A stretch of DNA of 64,000 nucleotides, from the NCBI RefSeq assembly GCF_021869535.1, contig NW_026262593.1, forward strand, positions 54,921,318 to 54,985,317, read 5' to 3'. The notes below the pieces were generated by a model, which saw only the letters and a program-made list of their open reading frames with translations, was not told the DNA's origin and made no database searches. A program made the position numbers and the translations under genes. This DNA is from Mytilus californianus (Eukaryota; Mollusca; Bivalvia; Mytilida; Mytilidae). Shown in pieces: positions 46,483 through 58,700 of the stretch (its first letter is position 1; every line of letters starts with the position of its first letter).

Positions 46483-49400
46483 TCAAGACGTCCACTCATG
46501 GATTTTCTGTTTTGCTTGTTCCGCAGCACGTCTCTGAGGTCTAGTAGATGAAGTTTGCGTCTCACACTTTGAGTTCTGTTCAACATTATTAACATTGTCA
46601 GTTTGTTCAACATTGTCATCGTGACATTCCAAAGGATATAAGAAGTTTAATGTTCTGTTTAAAGTTTTCTTCGATGGCAATAATACCTTTGCTGATCTAC
46701 ATTGTTCGTCACTACTTTTGGATAAGTTTATAATTTTACCAATTTTCCACATTCCTCTCGGAAGATCGTCTTTGATCAAAACAATGTCACCAATCTGTGG
46801 ATACTGATTTGAGCGAACTCTTTTCTCTTTAAGTTTAACGGTAGTTCTTTCACGAATGCTGAGTAGATAATCATCTCGCCACACTTTCCAGAATCTGTTT
46901 AAATGTTTTTGACCCTTTTTCCAAAGTTCCAAAAGATTATCGGTTGAACTTAACTGTGGTTTATATTCTGGATCGTCATCATTATCGATACGCTCTGGTA
47001 TTCCGGTGTGTTTATTTAGAGTGAGGAAACAAGACGGTGTTAACACAATATTAGAGTCAATATCCTCACCAATGTATGCTAACGGTCTACTATTTACCAC
47101 GGCTTCAACTTCTGTTAAAAGTGTTCGTAATTGTTCAACGCTCAAACAAACCTTTCCTATGGTTTTTCGCAATGAACGCTTTGCAAGTCCCACTAGTCTC
47201 TCGTAAAATCCACCCATCCAAGGGGCTAGTTCTACTATGAATTTCCAACTTATGCCCTTGTTAGAAACATAGTTTTGAACGTCCGAATCGTTTAGAACCT
47301 TTTCCCATTCCTGTTGTACTACATTACTTGCGGCTTTAAACTGTAGAGCATTATCTGAAATAATTTGTATTGGAGTTCCACAACGGGCAACAAATCTTCG
47401 GAATCCAAGTAAAAATTGATCGGTAGTCATGTCAAGCATTAGTTCCAGATGAATTGCACGCACAACTAAGCAGGTGTATAAACAGACCCACACTTTTTTA
47501 GATCCATTCACAGTTTTTACATAAAGCGGACCAAAGTAGTCTATTCCGGTGTACGTGTACGGACTAGATTCAGTTACTCTTTTCTTGGGGAGTGGAGGGA
47601 TGAGCGGCATCTTATACGGCCCTCCTTCATAACGGATGCAGTTTCCACAAGTTCGTAAAACATGTCGGACTGTTGATCTACCTTGCGGTATCCAATATTT
47701 TTGTCTAATTTGTGATAACGTTTGAGCAACTCCAACATGTAACAAGTTCCTGTGGTAGTTGTAAATCAGAAGTTTTGTGAATGCTTCTTTCTTTGGTAAC
47801 AAGATAGGTCGTTTTGCATTTTCGGAAATGTCTGCATGTTCAATTCTACCAACACATCGAATTAATCCGTTGTTGTCTATTGTAAGACCTAATTGACGTA
47901 TAATATTACTTGACTTGTTTTTAGTTATATCATGTATCTCCTTCGCAAAATGTTTCCTTTGAATGTGAACAATCCACATGCATTTTGCATCTTCAATTTC
48001 CTTTGCAGTAAGCGGTCCAGAAATAGTGTCCTTCTTTAGTTTTCTAATAAATCTTTGTACCCAAGCAGTTATTCTCAATAGTCTAATCAAACTCGAAAAG
48101 TTTTCGCATTTCATACCATACGGTGATTCTAATTTTCGATCGCAATTAACTCCTGAAGGGGGCTCCCCAACAAGAAATTCGGTCTGTTGGTAACTGGTGC
48201 TTGATTTAATTTCTGATTTATAAAGATTAACGTTTTCAGTTGTCAGATTATAAGACCAAGTTGGCCATTGATCGTTGGAAAACAGGAGCCAAGACGGTCC
48301 ATTCCACCATAGATTGTTCGATTTAATTTCACTGAAATGTGTCCCACGGCTTGCAATGTCAGCTGGATTTATATCGGTTGATACATAACGAAATTCGGTA
48401 TCAGTGCATTTTCTGATCTCTTTTAAACGATTTTCGACAAATGTTGACATTTGTTTTTTCGACACTATCCAATGAATGACACACTGCGAATCTGTCCATA
48501 AAGTTTTCTTCTGTACAGTGATCTTGAGATGGCTTTCAATAAATGCTAAGCATCTTATTCCTATGATGACAGCAAGAAGTTCTAATCTCGGTATGCTGAT
48601 TTTCTTAATTGGAGCAAGGCGGGTTTTTGAATAGATCAAGTCGACTCGGCATGATTCATCTGTTTCATGACGCAAATAAATTGCACAAGCATAAGCCTTT
48701 GTTGATGCATCACAAAAACAAAGTAACTGATATGAACACTTGCCATCTAATCCTATGTATCTATCAAAGGTATGTGTTTGTATTTGTTTAATGTCAAATG
48801 CAATTTCTTTCCATAATTCGCAGTCATTTTCGGACAACTTAAAATCCCATTCAACTTTTTTACTCCATAATGTTTGTAATAATAATTTTCCAAGCAAAGT
48901 AACTGGTGAAAAGAATCCTAACGGATCAAATATTGATGCAATTGATTGCAAAATTTCTCTCTTCGTACTTGACAATTCTAAAGATTCTAATTTGGGTCCA
49001 GACATTGAAAGTTTATCATCTTTGATAGTCCAAGTAATGCCAAGCACTTTCAATCTCTCTCTGTTTGCTTGATCCTGCTTCGGTATCTCGGACATGAACT
49101 GTACTGAGTTTGAACACCAATCCCTAAGGTTCATTGAAGCTTCTTGAAACATGTTTTTGGATTCAGTATACAGTTCTTTCAATTCATCGTTAGTATTGAC
49201 TCCTGTAAGCAAATTATCTACATAGATATTATCTTGAATCTTTGTAGCAACTGGTGTATTATACTTCCGCAGATGCAAGTCAATTGTTGCGGCCAAGAGA
49301 AAAGGGCTTGAAATTACCCCAAACGGGACACGGCAAAATCTATATATCTGAACGTTATTGATATTAAATAACGGCATTTTTATGTCTTTTACCCAGAAAA

Positions 49401-52089
49401 ATCTGGTCACATCTCTGTCTGGGTTCTGCAATCCGAGTTGCAAAAAGGCTTTTTCGATGTCAGCAACAACAGCATATTTGAACATTCGAAAACGGAGTAA
49501 TAATCCACAAAGATCTTTCAACATCACGGGTCCTCTGTATAAACAGTTATTCAGACTTTTATTATCATCTCTTGTTTTCGCTGACGCATCGTACACAATC
49601 CTAACCTTTGTTGTCGGCTTTGTTGAATCTACAACTGCATGATGTGGTATATAGTGAGTTATATGATCCTCATGTTTATTGTTCACATCAACTTTTTCGA
49701 TAATCCCTTTTTCACATTGCTCATTGATAATTTTATCATAATTTTCAAACAGTTCCGGTTTGTTTCTCAATCGATGCAACAAGGACCGATATCTTCCATA
49801 AGCCAGTTCCTTGTTGTCATTAAGTGTTTCTATGTCGGATTTCCACGGCCAGCATACCAAGTAGCGTTCATTAATGTACTCAACAGAATTGTTAAATTTT
49901 TCTAATGCCTTTGTATCATTAGAATTTTCAGACGGTTCACTGATGCCTATTGTTTCAAGATTCCAAAAATCTTCTAGCGGTGGTTTTACAGGCATTGATT
50001 TGTCAATAGCAGTAACAGCACATGAGTCTAATAATGGGAGAGCATTTGTTCCATAGTTTAAAATCAACATGCTAGGCTCCTCAAAGCCGTCTGATTTTTC
50101 TGAAGTTCGACCGGTGATAATCCAACCAAATTTAGAACCTAGCAAGTATAGTCCTGGTTGTATTTCAATTTTCTCTGGTAAAATTAAGTCTAAGTAATAA
50201 TCATTACCAATGAGCAGCTCAATTGTTGTTTTCTCATTTTCTGTCGGAAGGGTGTCAGCAAGACTAAAGTTACTCCACAAATATTCATAATTTTGACACT
50301 TTTTAAATGAAACTGGTCTCCTAAGTATACTTCCGGTAATTTTGGGCACTACATTTGCACTTAATTTCATTTTAGTCCCATCGGCTAAATTTATCTGAAG
50401 TGTGACCTTTTCTGTTTTCACTAATTTCGGCTTATCGGACCCAAAGGTAATAACGGATACTTCTTCGACGGATTCAACTTTCAATTTAAGTTTTCTAGCT
50501 AACGTTTCAGAAACATATGTGCGTTGACTTCCGGAGTCCAGCAACAGTCTTATTTCCTCGTTACAAGTGTCTGACGTATTGGTTATTATGGTTTTCGCAG
50601 TCTGCATTAACACAATATCGCCCGACGAAAGAAAGGAGGATTCAGTAGTAAGGTTAACGGATTCTGTTGTTTCGGCAGATTCGTCTGCTAAATTAGACAT
50701 TTCGGTTCTACTCGTGGAAAATTTCTTCAAACACAAACTTCTGTGGTGTTTTTTCGTTTTACCACAATAAACACATTTACGGTCACTAGTACAATCACGT
50801 AATCTATGTCCAGACTTCAAACATATATAGCACAATCCATTCAGTTGGGCCTTTCGATCTTCAACGGTTTTGTACATACTGCACTCGTCTGACCAGTGGC
50901 TGCCTTTGCAGTATATACACAATTTCTTCACTTCAGTTCGGTTCGATGTAAACGGCCTATCGTTTGTTGCGGAAAATAATGCTTCACCGGAGGTTCTTAC
51001 ATTTTGGGGTTTACCATATGACGGTTTATATCTAGGTTGCACGTATGCATTTGACGGCTGTTGCGGTTTAACATCCTTTGTTTTTTCCGTCGACTGACTT
51101 TCTGCGGCTTCACGTGCGGCTATGTAGGATTTAAGTAAATCACGCAGTTTTTCAACTGTCCATTTATCAGAACCTTTCTGGATTTCAAGCTGAACTAACA
51201 CCGGTTCGGGAAGCTTTGTTGTTATCATTGAAATGAAAACATCTTGATCTATATTCTGATTAAGCGCTTCAAGACTTCTCAAGTTACGTTCAATTTTGTC
51301 GTAAATAGATCTTAGATCTGATGTACGGTTTGACGCGCATGATAAATTAATAAGTTCAACGTAGTGTGCATTAACTGCATTCTGCACATCACCAAATCTG
51401 TCTTTAAGAATGTCTATCGCAACCTCATAGTTTTCATTCGACAACTGTAACCCGGATATTGCACTTTGAGCTGAACCATGTAGTTTACTTTTCAAGTATG
51501 TGAATTTTTCAACATTTGACAGTTTAGTGTTTTTGTGAACAGTTACTTCAAATTGGTCCCAAAATTCTTTAAACTTCTGTTTATCTCCATTATAACCCAT
51601 TATTTCTAGTTTTGGTAATTTTACAGCGGCTTGGTTTTGTTCATCATGTTGAGGTTTAGTATTTTGTAATTGCATTTGTTGCATCATTTGCATTTGAATT
51701 TCTATCAATTGTTCAAGTTTGGTATCTGGTACTGGTTTTGAAAAGTTTTTAAATTTTTCTTGTAGGAAATTATCAATTAATTTGAGTTCTTCCTTGCGGC
51801 TTGTTACTTCTGTTGTTAAATTAAAGTAGACTTCACTTTCTTTTTGAAATGTTTTCAGATCTTCTTCGGCTTTAGCACTTTCAAGTGCGAGTGATAACCT
51901 TTCTATTGTCTCTTCAAATTTTGGGCCAAATTCATCGAATCTGCGATATGATTTGTTAACCTTTCTGATTTGCGATTCAAGATCATAATCGGACACTTCC
52001 CTTGTCAATAGTTCCTCAGATTTACCTAGTTCAACGTCTAATAAGTTTTTATATCGTGTTTTTAGACCTTTCAGATATGCGAGAGACAT
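46483..52089 (-). CDS. BEL/Pao polyprotein (gag-like, protease, RT, RNase H, integrase)
   Basis: 1868 codons without a break, beginning MSLAYLKGLKTRYKN. An N-terminal helical region is followed by a DUF1759-like gag segment (about 155-300; KLPKLEIMGYNGD, FKEFWDQFE). Three CCHC-type knuckles lie at about 388-450 (CIYCKGSHWSDEC, CYICLKSGHRLRDC, CVYCGKTKKHH). The aspartic protease has LLLDSGSQRTYVS near 516. RT motifs are VADIEKAFLQL, RVPFGVISSPFLL and YVDN near 959; YVDN is a variant often seen in BEL. RNase H has LCFCDAS near 1126, TDSQ near 1200 and NPADIASRG. Integrase has an H-H-C-C finger, GIDYFGPL near 1516, SDNALQF near 1577 and a Glu in GGFYERL near 1628, the DDE triad. A DUF5641-like C-terminus has WRDDYLLSIRER. 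All key residues appear present, so the copy may be active. Confidence 0.97.
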   Translation of the reverse strand: MSLAYLKGLKTRYKNLLDVELGKSEELLTREVSDYDLESQIRKVNKSYRRFDEFGPKFEETIERLSLALESAKAEEDLKTFQKESEVYFNLTTEVTSRKEELKLIDNFLQEKFKNFSKPVPDTKLEQLIEIQMQMMQQMQLQNTKPQHDEQNQAAVKLPKLEIMGYNGDKQKFKEFWDQFEVTVHKNTKLSNVEKFTYLKSKLHGSAQSAISGLQLSNENYEVAIDILKDRFGDVQNAVNAHYVELINLSCASNRTSDLRSIYDKIERNLRSLEALNQNIDQDVFISMITTKLPEPVLVQLEIQKGSDKWTVEKLRDLLKSYIAAREAAESQSTEKTKDVKPQQPSNAYVQPRYKPSYGKPQNVRTSGEALFSATNDRPFTSNRTEVKKLCIYCKGSHWSDECSMYKTVEDRKAQLNGLCYICLKSGHRLRDCTSDRKCVYCGKTKKHHRSLCLKKFSTSRTEMSNLADESAETTESVNLTTESSFLSSGDIVLMQTAKTIITNTSDTCNEEIRLLLDSGSQRTYVSETLARKLKLKVESVEEVSVITFGSDKPKLVKTEKVTLQINLADGTKMKLSANVVPKITGSILRRPVSFKKCQNYEYLWSNFSLADTLPTENEKTTIELLIGNDYYLDLILPEKIEIQPGLYLLGSKFGWIITGRTSEKSDGFEEPSMLILNYGTNALPLLDSCAVTAIDKSMPVKPPLEDFWNLETIGISEPSENSNDTKALEKFNNSVEYINERYLVCWPWKSDIETLNDNKELAYGRYRSLLHRLRNKPELFENYDKIINEQCEKGIIEKVDVNNKHEDHITHYIPHHAVVDSTKPTTKVRIVYDASAKTRDDNKSLNNCLYRGPVMLKDLCGLLLRFRMFKYAVVADIEKAFLQLGLQNPDRDVTRFFWVKDIKMPLFNINNVQIYRFCRVPFGVISSPFLLAATIDLHLRKYNTPVATKIQDNIYVDNLLTGVNTNDELKELYTESKNMFQEASMNLRDWCSNSVQFMSEIPKQDQANRERLKVLGITWTIKDDKLSMSGPKLESLELSSTKREILQSIASIFDPLGFFSPVTLLGKLLLQTLWSKKVEWDFKLSENDCELWKEIAFDIKQIQTHTFDRYIGLDGKCSYQLLCFCDASTKAYACAIYLRHETDESCRVDLIYSKTRLAPIKKISIPRLELLAVIIGIRCLAFIESHLKITVQKKTLWTDSQCVIHWIVSKKQMSTFVENRLKEIRKCTDTEFRYVSTDINPADIASRGTHFSEIKSNNLWWNGPSWLLFSNDQWPTWSYNLTTENVNLYKSEIKSSTSYQQTEFLVGEPPSGVNCDRKLESPYGMKCENFSSLIRLLRITAWVQRFIRKLKKDTISGPLTAKEIEDAKCMWIVHIQRKHFAKEIHDITKNKSSNIIRQLGLTIDNNGLIRCVGRIEHADISENAKRPILLPKKEAFTKLLIYNYHRNLLHVGVAQTLSQIRQKYWIPQGRSTVRHVLRTCGNCIRYEGGPYKMPLIPPLPKKRVTESSPYTYTGIDYFGPLYVKTVNGSKKVWVCLYTCLVVRAIHLELMLDMTTDQFLLGFRRFVARCGTPIQIISDNALQFKAASNVVQQEWEKVLNDSDVQNYVSNKGISWKFIVELAPWMGGFYERLVGLAKRSLRKTIGKVCLSVEQLRTLLTEVEAVVNSRPLAYIGEDIDSNIVLTPSCFLTLNKHTGIPERIDNDDDPEYKPQLSSTDNLLELWKKGQKHLNRFWKVWRDDYLLSIRERTTVKLKEKRVRSNQYPQIGDIVLIKDDLPRGMWKIGKIINLSKSSDEQCRSAKVLLPSKKTLNRTLNFLYPLECHDDNVEQTDNVNNVEQNSKCETQTSSTRPQRRAAEQAKQKIHEWTS

Positions 52090-52143
52090 TTTGAATGTTT
52101 ACGTTTTGTCGTTTGTATGTATCAGGAATTATCGTCAGTTTTT

Positions 52144-52170
52144 ATCACTTACTCCCGGGTTCCGGCACCA
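52144..52170 (-). other. Primer-binding site of the BEL/Pao element
   Basis: Five bases after the 5' LTR, the minus strand reads TGGTGCCGGAACCCGGGA. The leading TGG would pair with a tRNA CCA end. I cannot assign the tRNA with confidence. Confidence 0.75.
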
Positions 52171-52175
52171 TTCAA

Positions 52176-52482
52176 TGTGGCAAAAGAATAAACCATTCGT
52201 TTCTAATCTATGTTCTATTAATAATATAGATATTACAACAATACAGTCCACATTGATACTGATTTAAAGTTCTATTTGTTTTTGTTCGGCCCACGTTTTC
52301 AGGGGAGATAATTTTCAATCTTAAAAAACTTGCTAAAATAAGTATCACAAATTTTCGATAATAAATGTAAAGTTAAACTGAATTGAATTATAAAAAAGAT
52401 TGAAATTGAATTAATTGTCCATAAAGAAAAATATTGTTCACAGAATGTCAGTTAATAAAATAAACTCGCGTCCTTCGCGACA
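52176..52482 (-). repeat. 5' LTR of the BEL/Pao element (307 bp)
   Basis: Nearly identical partner of 46126-46432; presumed to hold the promoter. Followed on the right by the AATAC target copy. Confidence 0.95.
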
Positions 52483-52487
52483 AATAC

Positions 52488-54813
52488 GGAGAAAGTAGTA
52501 ACAGTTTTTATATAATTATATTAAAACTATTTTTGGCCTTCAGATCACGCTTCATTAATATGGCTTTTCAACTTTTCAGGATGATGCCTGGGAACTCTTC
52601 ACATGAACAATGATAGATCAATCATACATTTCTGCATAATACATGTAATATTTGGCAAATATAACCGTTTCCATATATATGTGAATTCCGTCACTGTTAT
52701 ATTTGCTAAATAATATGCTTACGGTTAATAACGTCTTTACACTAAATCCATTGTATGTTGGATGTATACTAACTGATATTTTAGTCTAAGTTGCATGTTT
52801 CTTAGATTAGTTGTTATCGGCTTTAAACTAGCTGTTAGAAGCTGTTAGTACTCTCAGATCTGTACTTAGTGTCTTTTTTGTTGTGATGATCAATATAGAT
52901 ACCTTGCCAAGTCCGGTCTGTGTTTTATTACATGTTATTTTCTGCTTTGATCGATCTGATAAGTTAAGCTCTTATCAACTGATATTGATAGTTTGTGTAC
53001 AGTGACACTACAGCCCAAGTTAGGGAAGGGCTTAGCGCCAGCAAACTAGTTTAGCCCCGCCACATTCTGTCTGTGCCTGTCCCAAATCTGGAGTCTGTAA
53101 TTAAGTGGTTGTCATTTGTTACTGTGTATCATATTTTGTTTTCTCTTTGTTTTGTACACAAATCAGGCCGTTAGTTTTCTTGTTTGAATTGTTTGACATT
53201 TGTCATTATGATGCCATTTATAGCTGACTATGCAGTATGTTTTTTTTCATTGTTGGAAGCCATAACGTAACTTATATTTATTAATTTTTTATCATTTGCT
53301 CTCTGATGGAGAGTTGTCTCATTGGCAATCATATCACATCTTCTTATTTTTATATTTACCCCACGAAGTGTATTCTGATCACAGACAGAGCATGGCTGGA
53401 ACTAGATTTATAACAGTTTTTGTGTGTCAGATTATACCAAAATTGAAGGCAATGTTTTTGATCAAAAGATATTTTTTTCTATTTAAAGCTTGGCCTACGG
53501 AACATGAATGTTCTACTGCGGGAAATTGGGTTTACCTAACAACAAACAAATTGAATAAAGTACGCAGGGCCTGAACATCAAAACATGTTTTGACATTTCA
53601 TTTCTAGAATAAAATCCGTCAATGATACCAGCCTTACAATAAAATGCTGTATATAGACACGCGTAAATAACAAATAGAAATTACATTTTTTTATTTTTTG
53701 TTGAATTTTTAATAATTAAAAAAGATGAATCAAGAATGCCTCTTGTTGGGTATGGTTGGAATTATAACTATTCAAATGAAAAAATGCGTATCACTTTCCT
53801 AAATTTTGATTTACCTCGTGTGATATAGTTTTGTCTTTGGCATTCTTCGGAATTTTTTTCACGTGCATAAATCATACTTTTGAATTTGTCATTTTACATA
53901 TACAGGTCATATATTAAATTCAGAATTGGTTTGTTAGCCGTGGCTGTAATGTGACGGATGGACGAGACATATGTTACTGCCACAGCTTGTGTGCTGTATC
54001 TATTTTTTTTAACTTACAAATCTAAATTCGAACATCCTTTAAGACATCAGAATACAGGGTAATAAAAAATACGCTTATTCTTTTTGGTGTGTTATTGCTG
54101 AAAATGTTTATGTCGCATGACTTTTATGTTATTTTTTTTTTATTTTTGGAGGAATGCTGTCTTATTTTCTTAATTCTTCCCAACTGTAAGTTTTATGTAT
54201 ATTTGCTATAAAGCAGACGCACTTGCAGAAACGCTTGTTCTTTTTTGTCTTATTACTAAAGTTTATGAACTTTAAGTTACATTTTCTTTTGTTTTGGCGG
54301 AAGACTCTATGTTTTTTAACTCGTCACAGTAGTAAGTTTCATGTATATTTGCCGTAAAGCAAACGCACTTTATGAAACAGTCGGACTTTATCTTGCAGTA
54401 CAACAATGATTTATTTTATCGTGGTAAATTGTTTCAAGAGGTGAAAAGATGAGCGAAGGACGTTCTACGTGTAGCAGTTGATCTATATATCTGCGTTCAG
54501 AATAATTGAAAGGTATGCATGTGCATGTCTGTTTGACATAGTTCATTTGGTATTGTGTTGGTAGAGCAGTAAAGTGTTTAATGCATAGAGTTGCTGTTTC
54601 AATATCAACTGCGAGTCAAAATACCAATATGTTATCGCATGGGTGCAGCGAATCATTTCAGAACAAGTTGATATTGTGTTGAACATTTTTTTTTCAAAAT
54701 CAACAATAAAAATCTGCTTATTAATTTTTCGAATTGTATTATGTTTTTCATTAGAAAAAAAACGCTATTTTTTCTGCAGACAACTGGTAGAATTTATTTT
54801 TATAAAATCGGCT
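52488..54813. other. Intergenic DNA with an interspersed repeat at 52980-53355 and a duplicated 3' flank
   Basis: 52980-53355 is the opposite-orientation partner of 30505-30966 ('cctgtcccaaatctgg', 'acaaatcaggccgttag', 'tttgacatttgtcattatgatgcc', 'gagagttgtctcattggcaatcatatcacatcttctta'). About 54180-54760 corresponds to the 3' flank of the TRIM-like gene at 38600-39010, with an internal imperfect duplication around 'gcmracgcact' at 54190 and 54335. No gene supported. Confidence 0.6.
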
Positions 54814-55759
54814 GAAAGAGCGTATATTTGTCAATTTAATGTTATTTACAGTTTTAGAAATAGGAACGAAAATCTGTCCCTGCTTCTCCTTCTTAAGACG
54901 AATTTTCTTTGAGGACGAAGAATTCACTTCCACTTACATATTTCTGTGACGTCTTTCTCAAACTTCAAAAGTATCGGTGAACATTTTATTTGAATATCAC
55001 AATGGTTCATTATCTGATCGGTTTGTAAGGACATCCAATCTTTTTTTTCTAGGTCCATTCTTTTATTCCATTCGTGTATACAAAGGAAAGCTTGGAAATT
55101 TGACGCGTGTCGCTTAGTTTTTTCCAAATCACCAAGTATGTTTTCAACTTTTGTGCGCATTTCTGAGAGCTTGTTAATAAAACTACTAATATTTCCGTTC
55201 TGTTTTTTCTCCATGTTGTCCAATTTATCCAAAAGATCTTTTTCTAGTTTAATTAAATGATCATTTATTGCTGCTCGGATATTTTGCACTTCAGAAATGA
55301 TTTTATTTTTCTGAACTCCAAAAGCTGCTCGATTATTTTGTTTCTCAGTTATCAGATTGCCAATAAGTGCGCTGATGTCTCTCGCCCTATCTTCTAAATC
55401 TGCAAATGCAGCAGACGACTTTGCTCCTTCCACTACTTTCGATAATGGCTTCAATTTTTGACAGGTACAATGTTCCTCTGAAACACAAGACACACAACAT
55501 GGTTCGTTGTGAATTACACAATAGAAGTCGAATTTTAAACTGTGACGCATGCATTTCTGTTGATTGCAGCAATAGAACTAGGCAGTTTCTGTTAATCTTT
55601 TATGGGTATTGTTTTATGGTTCTTTGATAAACCCATGCGGCCATGTAGTCTTTCGCATTCATTACATATGTCTTCTTTACATTCTGAACACCAAACGAAG
55701 GCAGATTATGTTATGTTATCTGTCATACAAATATCGCATATCGGTAAGGACGACGACAT
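54814..55759 (-). pseudogene. TRIM-like pseudogene lacking the beta-propeller
   Basis: Starts MSSSLPICDICMTDN. B-box 1 contains two nonsense codons (TAA after DNIT; TAA in the IKD-stop-QKLP context) and a frameshift in the AAIN region near 55560. From 55550 to 54924 the frame is open through B-box 2 (FDFYCVIHNEPCCVSCVSEEH) and most of the coiled coil. A further frame change near 54930 precedes NSSSSKKIRLKKEKQGQIF. The copy stops at NIRSF (about 54814) and passes directly into DNA related to the normal 3' flank, so the entire propeller has been deleted. Closest in sequence to the copy at 27889-29587 (shared INDHLIKLEK, NMEKKQNGN). Confidence 0.9.
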
Positions 55760-55769
55760 ATTAAACTGA

Positions 55770-58700
55770 AATACAAAAGACACTTTAGTTTACTTTTCAT
55801 AACTTTTGTTTTTATTGCGAAACATTACATAATAAAAAGTTTAGTGAAAGAAAATATAAGCTGCGTTTCCGAATCTTGATTTGAAAATAGGAACTGTCCG
55901 GATGATCCGAAACTGATTATTTATTTATTCACAAATAGTATTATTCGAAGAGAAGCGATTATCTGTCTTAACTGTACACTAGAACACCAAGCACAAAGTT
56001 TTCATTCCTTATAGATTGCAGACAACTTTGAAATAACATCGTAAAAGTAATACTAGAGGCCTCTTAAAGCCTGAATCGGTAAGCTGGCAAGAAACTGTAA
56101 TGTTTAATTTTATTTCCAAGCTTGTGGGATAAATTGTTTTCATGGTCCTTTTCGCTTATTTTGTTCTGGTGTTCAGAGGGAAGTATGCTGTATTTGTGTC
56201 ATGTTACTTCGGATAATATCAACCAGTCAAATATTTACAGTGGAATGATATATTTTGGTCTTGTTATAAATTGTATGAATGCTGAGAAAAATGGAAAAAA
56301 GCCAGCCGTAAAATTCACCTTTCTTTATAATTGTTGTTATTTTTAAAGGGTGAGAATAAGAATCTTACATTTAAAATCTGACATTTTTTTTTTACAGAAC
56401 GATGCATGCATTTTACAAGTATTTATCGCTTCATTTTTACAAGCTAAAATCCACTGCTTGTTAACTTATATTATTCCAGCAATTTGTTATTCAAGTAATA
56501 AGATGTTACACCATGTAACTGCTACATATTCAATTTTATTTCAAAGCTATACTTCAACCATTAAAATAGTACTAATTAAAGCTTACACACGGATCATGGA
56601 TGGAAGATTGATAACAACTGATTACGAATGCTTGCACTTGAATTTTGAGCCAGGTGAGCTAAAGTCGGATCGACTTAAATAGGTGAGAAAATAATAGATT
56701 AAGATTTATACCTATTCTATCTGCACTGAAAAAGACTCGTGTTATTTATGATGGGCAATTTGGCAACCAGAAACAATACTTGTATTCGCCTCCTATCATA
56801 TCTTCATATGAATACAAGATGGTTAGAAAATTAAAATGACACCTTATTAATTTCGTGCGTCCGAAAAGTTCAAACCCAAAACATCGAAAGTCATGAAGGG
56901 ATGTACAAGAACTTAACACGTGAAACAAATTGTTAAAACAACTCATCATATTTTACACAAATATAGATAAAAGGAGATGTGGGGTATACATCAGTAAGAC
57001 AGCAACCCAAAGATGAAAATAATCATAAGACATCAAGTGGGCAATATGCTGTGTTCACTTCTATATGTCTATTAGTTCTTGTATGTTACATAGTTATAAC
57101 GAATATGTAGAAGAACTTCATCATCTTTAAAGAAATAAATTCACTCGTTACCCTCTTTATCCACTGAAACCAGTTCTGACTTTTGGTTCCTTAGTATTAG
57201 GCTAGCTAAAATTTTAAAAAGTATGTATATGATGGTATATACAGTTATAGCGTTTTAAACACAAAACACACGTTGAACGTTTTATGAGTTATTTGAAGAG
57301 AATTCATTGATTGTGTGTTAGTATAAAAGAGTATAAGAAAAATACCAAACTTTTCCGTAAATTCAAAAAGGGGAAGTCTATAAAAACTGCCCAAATCAAC
57401 CTTGCCCATCAACGAAACGAGTAAAAAAATCAACTGTCATATTCCTGAGTTCGTACAGGTATTTTCCAAAGAAAATGGTGGGTTAAACCTTTCTTTGTAA
57501 CTAGTGAAACATCCCACTAGTATGACAGTTGTTAACATTTCCGCTATATTGGAAATGAATGAGCAGCCCAACTACCTCATTAGGAAATGGGACAATCATG
57601 TGGTTGCAGCAACCAAGTTTATACCAAGTGTGTCATTAAAACATTAATAGCAACATTGTGGTGATATCTATCATAATAAAGCATATACCTAAAACATGTA
57701 AAAGATAGAAAAAATGACATCAGGTGTGCATCAGGCAATCATAATGGAGGTAGCTGAGAGAAAAACGATAAAATAAACTGTTGAAACCAGGATTAATTCC
57801 GGATTATCAATAAGAAATTTTATTTTAAAAAACGTTAGGAACGCAGACAACCGAATCATTCACACTAAGAAAATTACATTTTCCAAATCAAGATAAACGA
57901 ATAACATATGTTTGCCATGAAATGGCGCAATGTTAATAAAATGATACCAAATATCTATGCGCCATTATTGTTTGGTGGACACTAATCTAGTATTTCCACA
58001 GCTGTTATATAATTTATTAAATAGTATATTTTCTATTGCTATACATAAATATGAATTCTATTCTCACCATAGGTAGAATGTTTGTTTCCTAAAATACTTC
58101 CTCCTGGTTATAGGGAGATGAATTATGATGTTTTTTTATCCAAGGAGAACGATACAAAATATATCTAATTCAATTGGAAAACAAGAAAGGGGGTTTTATA
58201 TTATTGATTACTATCAAATTTCTTTATTGTCCTTTTCGAAAAAAAGATAATTGCAGTATTCAAAAAAACAAAACTGAAACCCCCGACACAAATAACTACA
58301 AGATACTTATGGCACTTAAAACTGCTTTTGTAAGTTCAGAAATTATTGTGAAGTTTTTACTAATGCGCACAATTATCGCTATATTAAGCAATCGCATTCT
58401 GATTCTGAATCATCTGATACATATATCTGAATGCAGATTTTTCTTAAATCGTAATAATTAATTTTGCATTTTTGTCCATTCTTCAATAATAAATGCACAC
58501 AATAATTTTTGAACATACAGTAATTTACTAGATCGAAGAGGTATATTATTGTATTTCTTCAGAAAACGAAAGTACATATTTAATAATAGCTTTTTTGGAA
58601 AGTTAGATAATCGACAAATACCTTCTTTGCGACTCAGCTTGTCAACCATAATATTTCACAAAAAAATACTTCAGAAACTTTCTACAATTTTTATAACAGC

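Larger units (their letters stand above)
46121..52487 (-). mobile_element. Full-length BEL/Pao LTR retrotransposon
   Basis: The element body is 46126-52482 (6357 bp) with a 5-bp target duplication AATAC at 46121-46125 and 52483-52487. Both LTRs begin TG and end CA on the plus strand. The 5' LTR is on the right because the element is on the minus strand. A primer-binding site and one long polyprotein frame are present. Structure, gene order (gag-like, protease, RT, RNase H, integrase in one frame) and the 5-bp duplication all fit BEL/Pao. It lies in DNA next to the TRIM-like duplicates. Confidence 0.97.

Noticed and set aside
47978..51097. Plus-strand frames opposite the BEL/Pao polyprotein.
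   Set aside because: Shadows of the polyprotein on the other strand.
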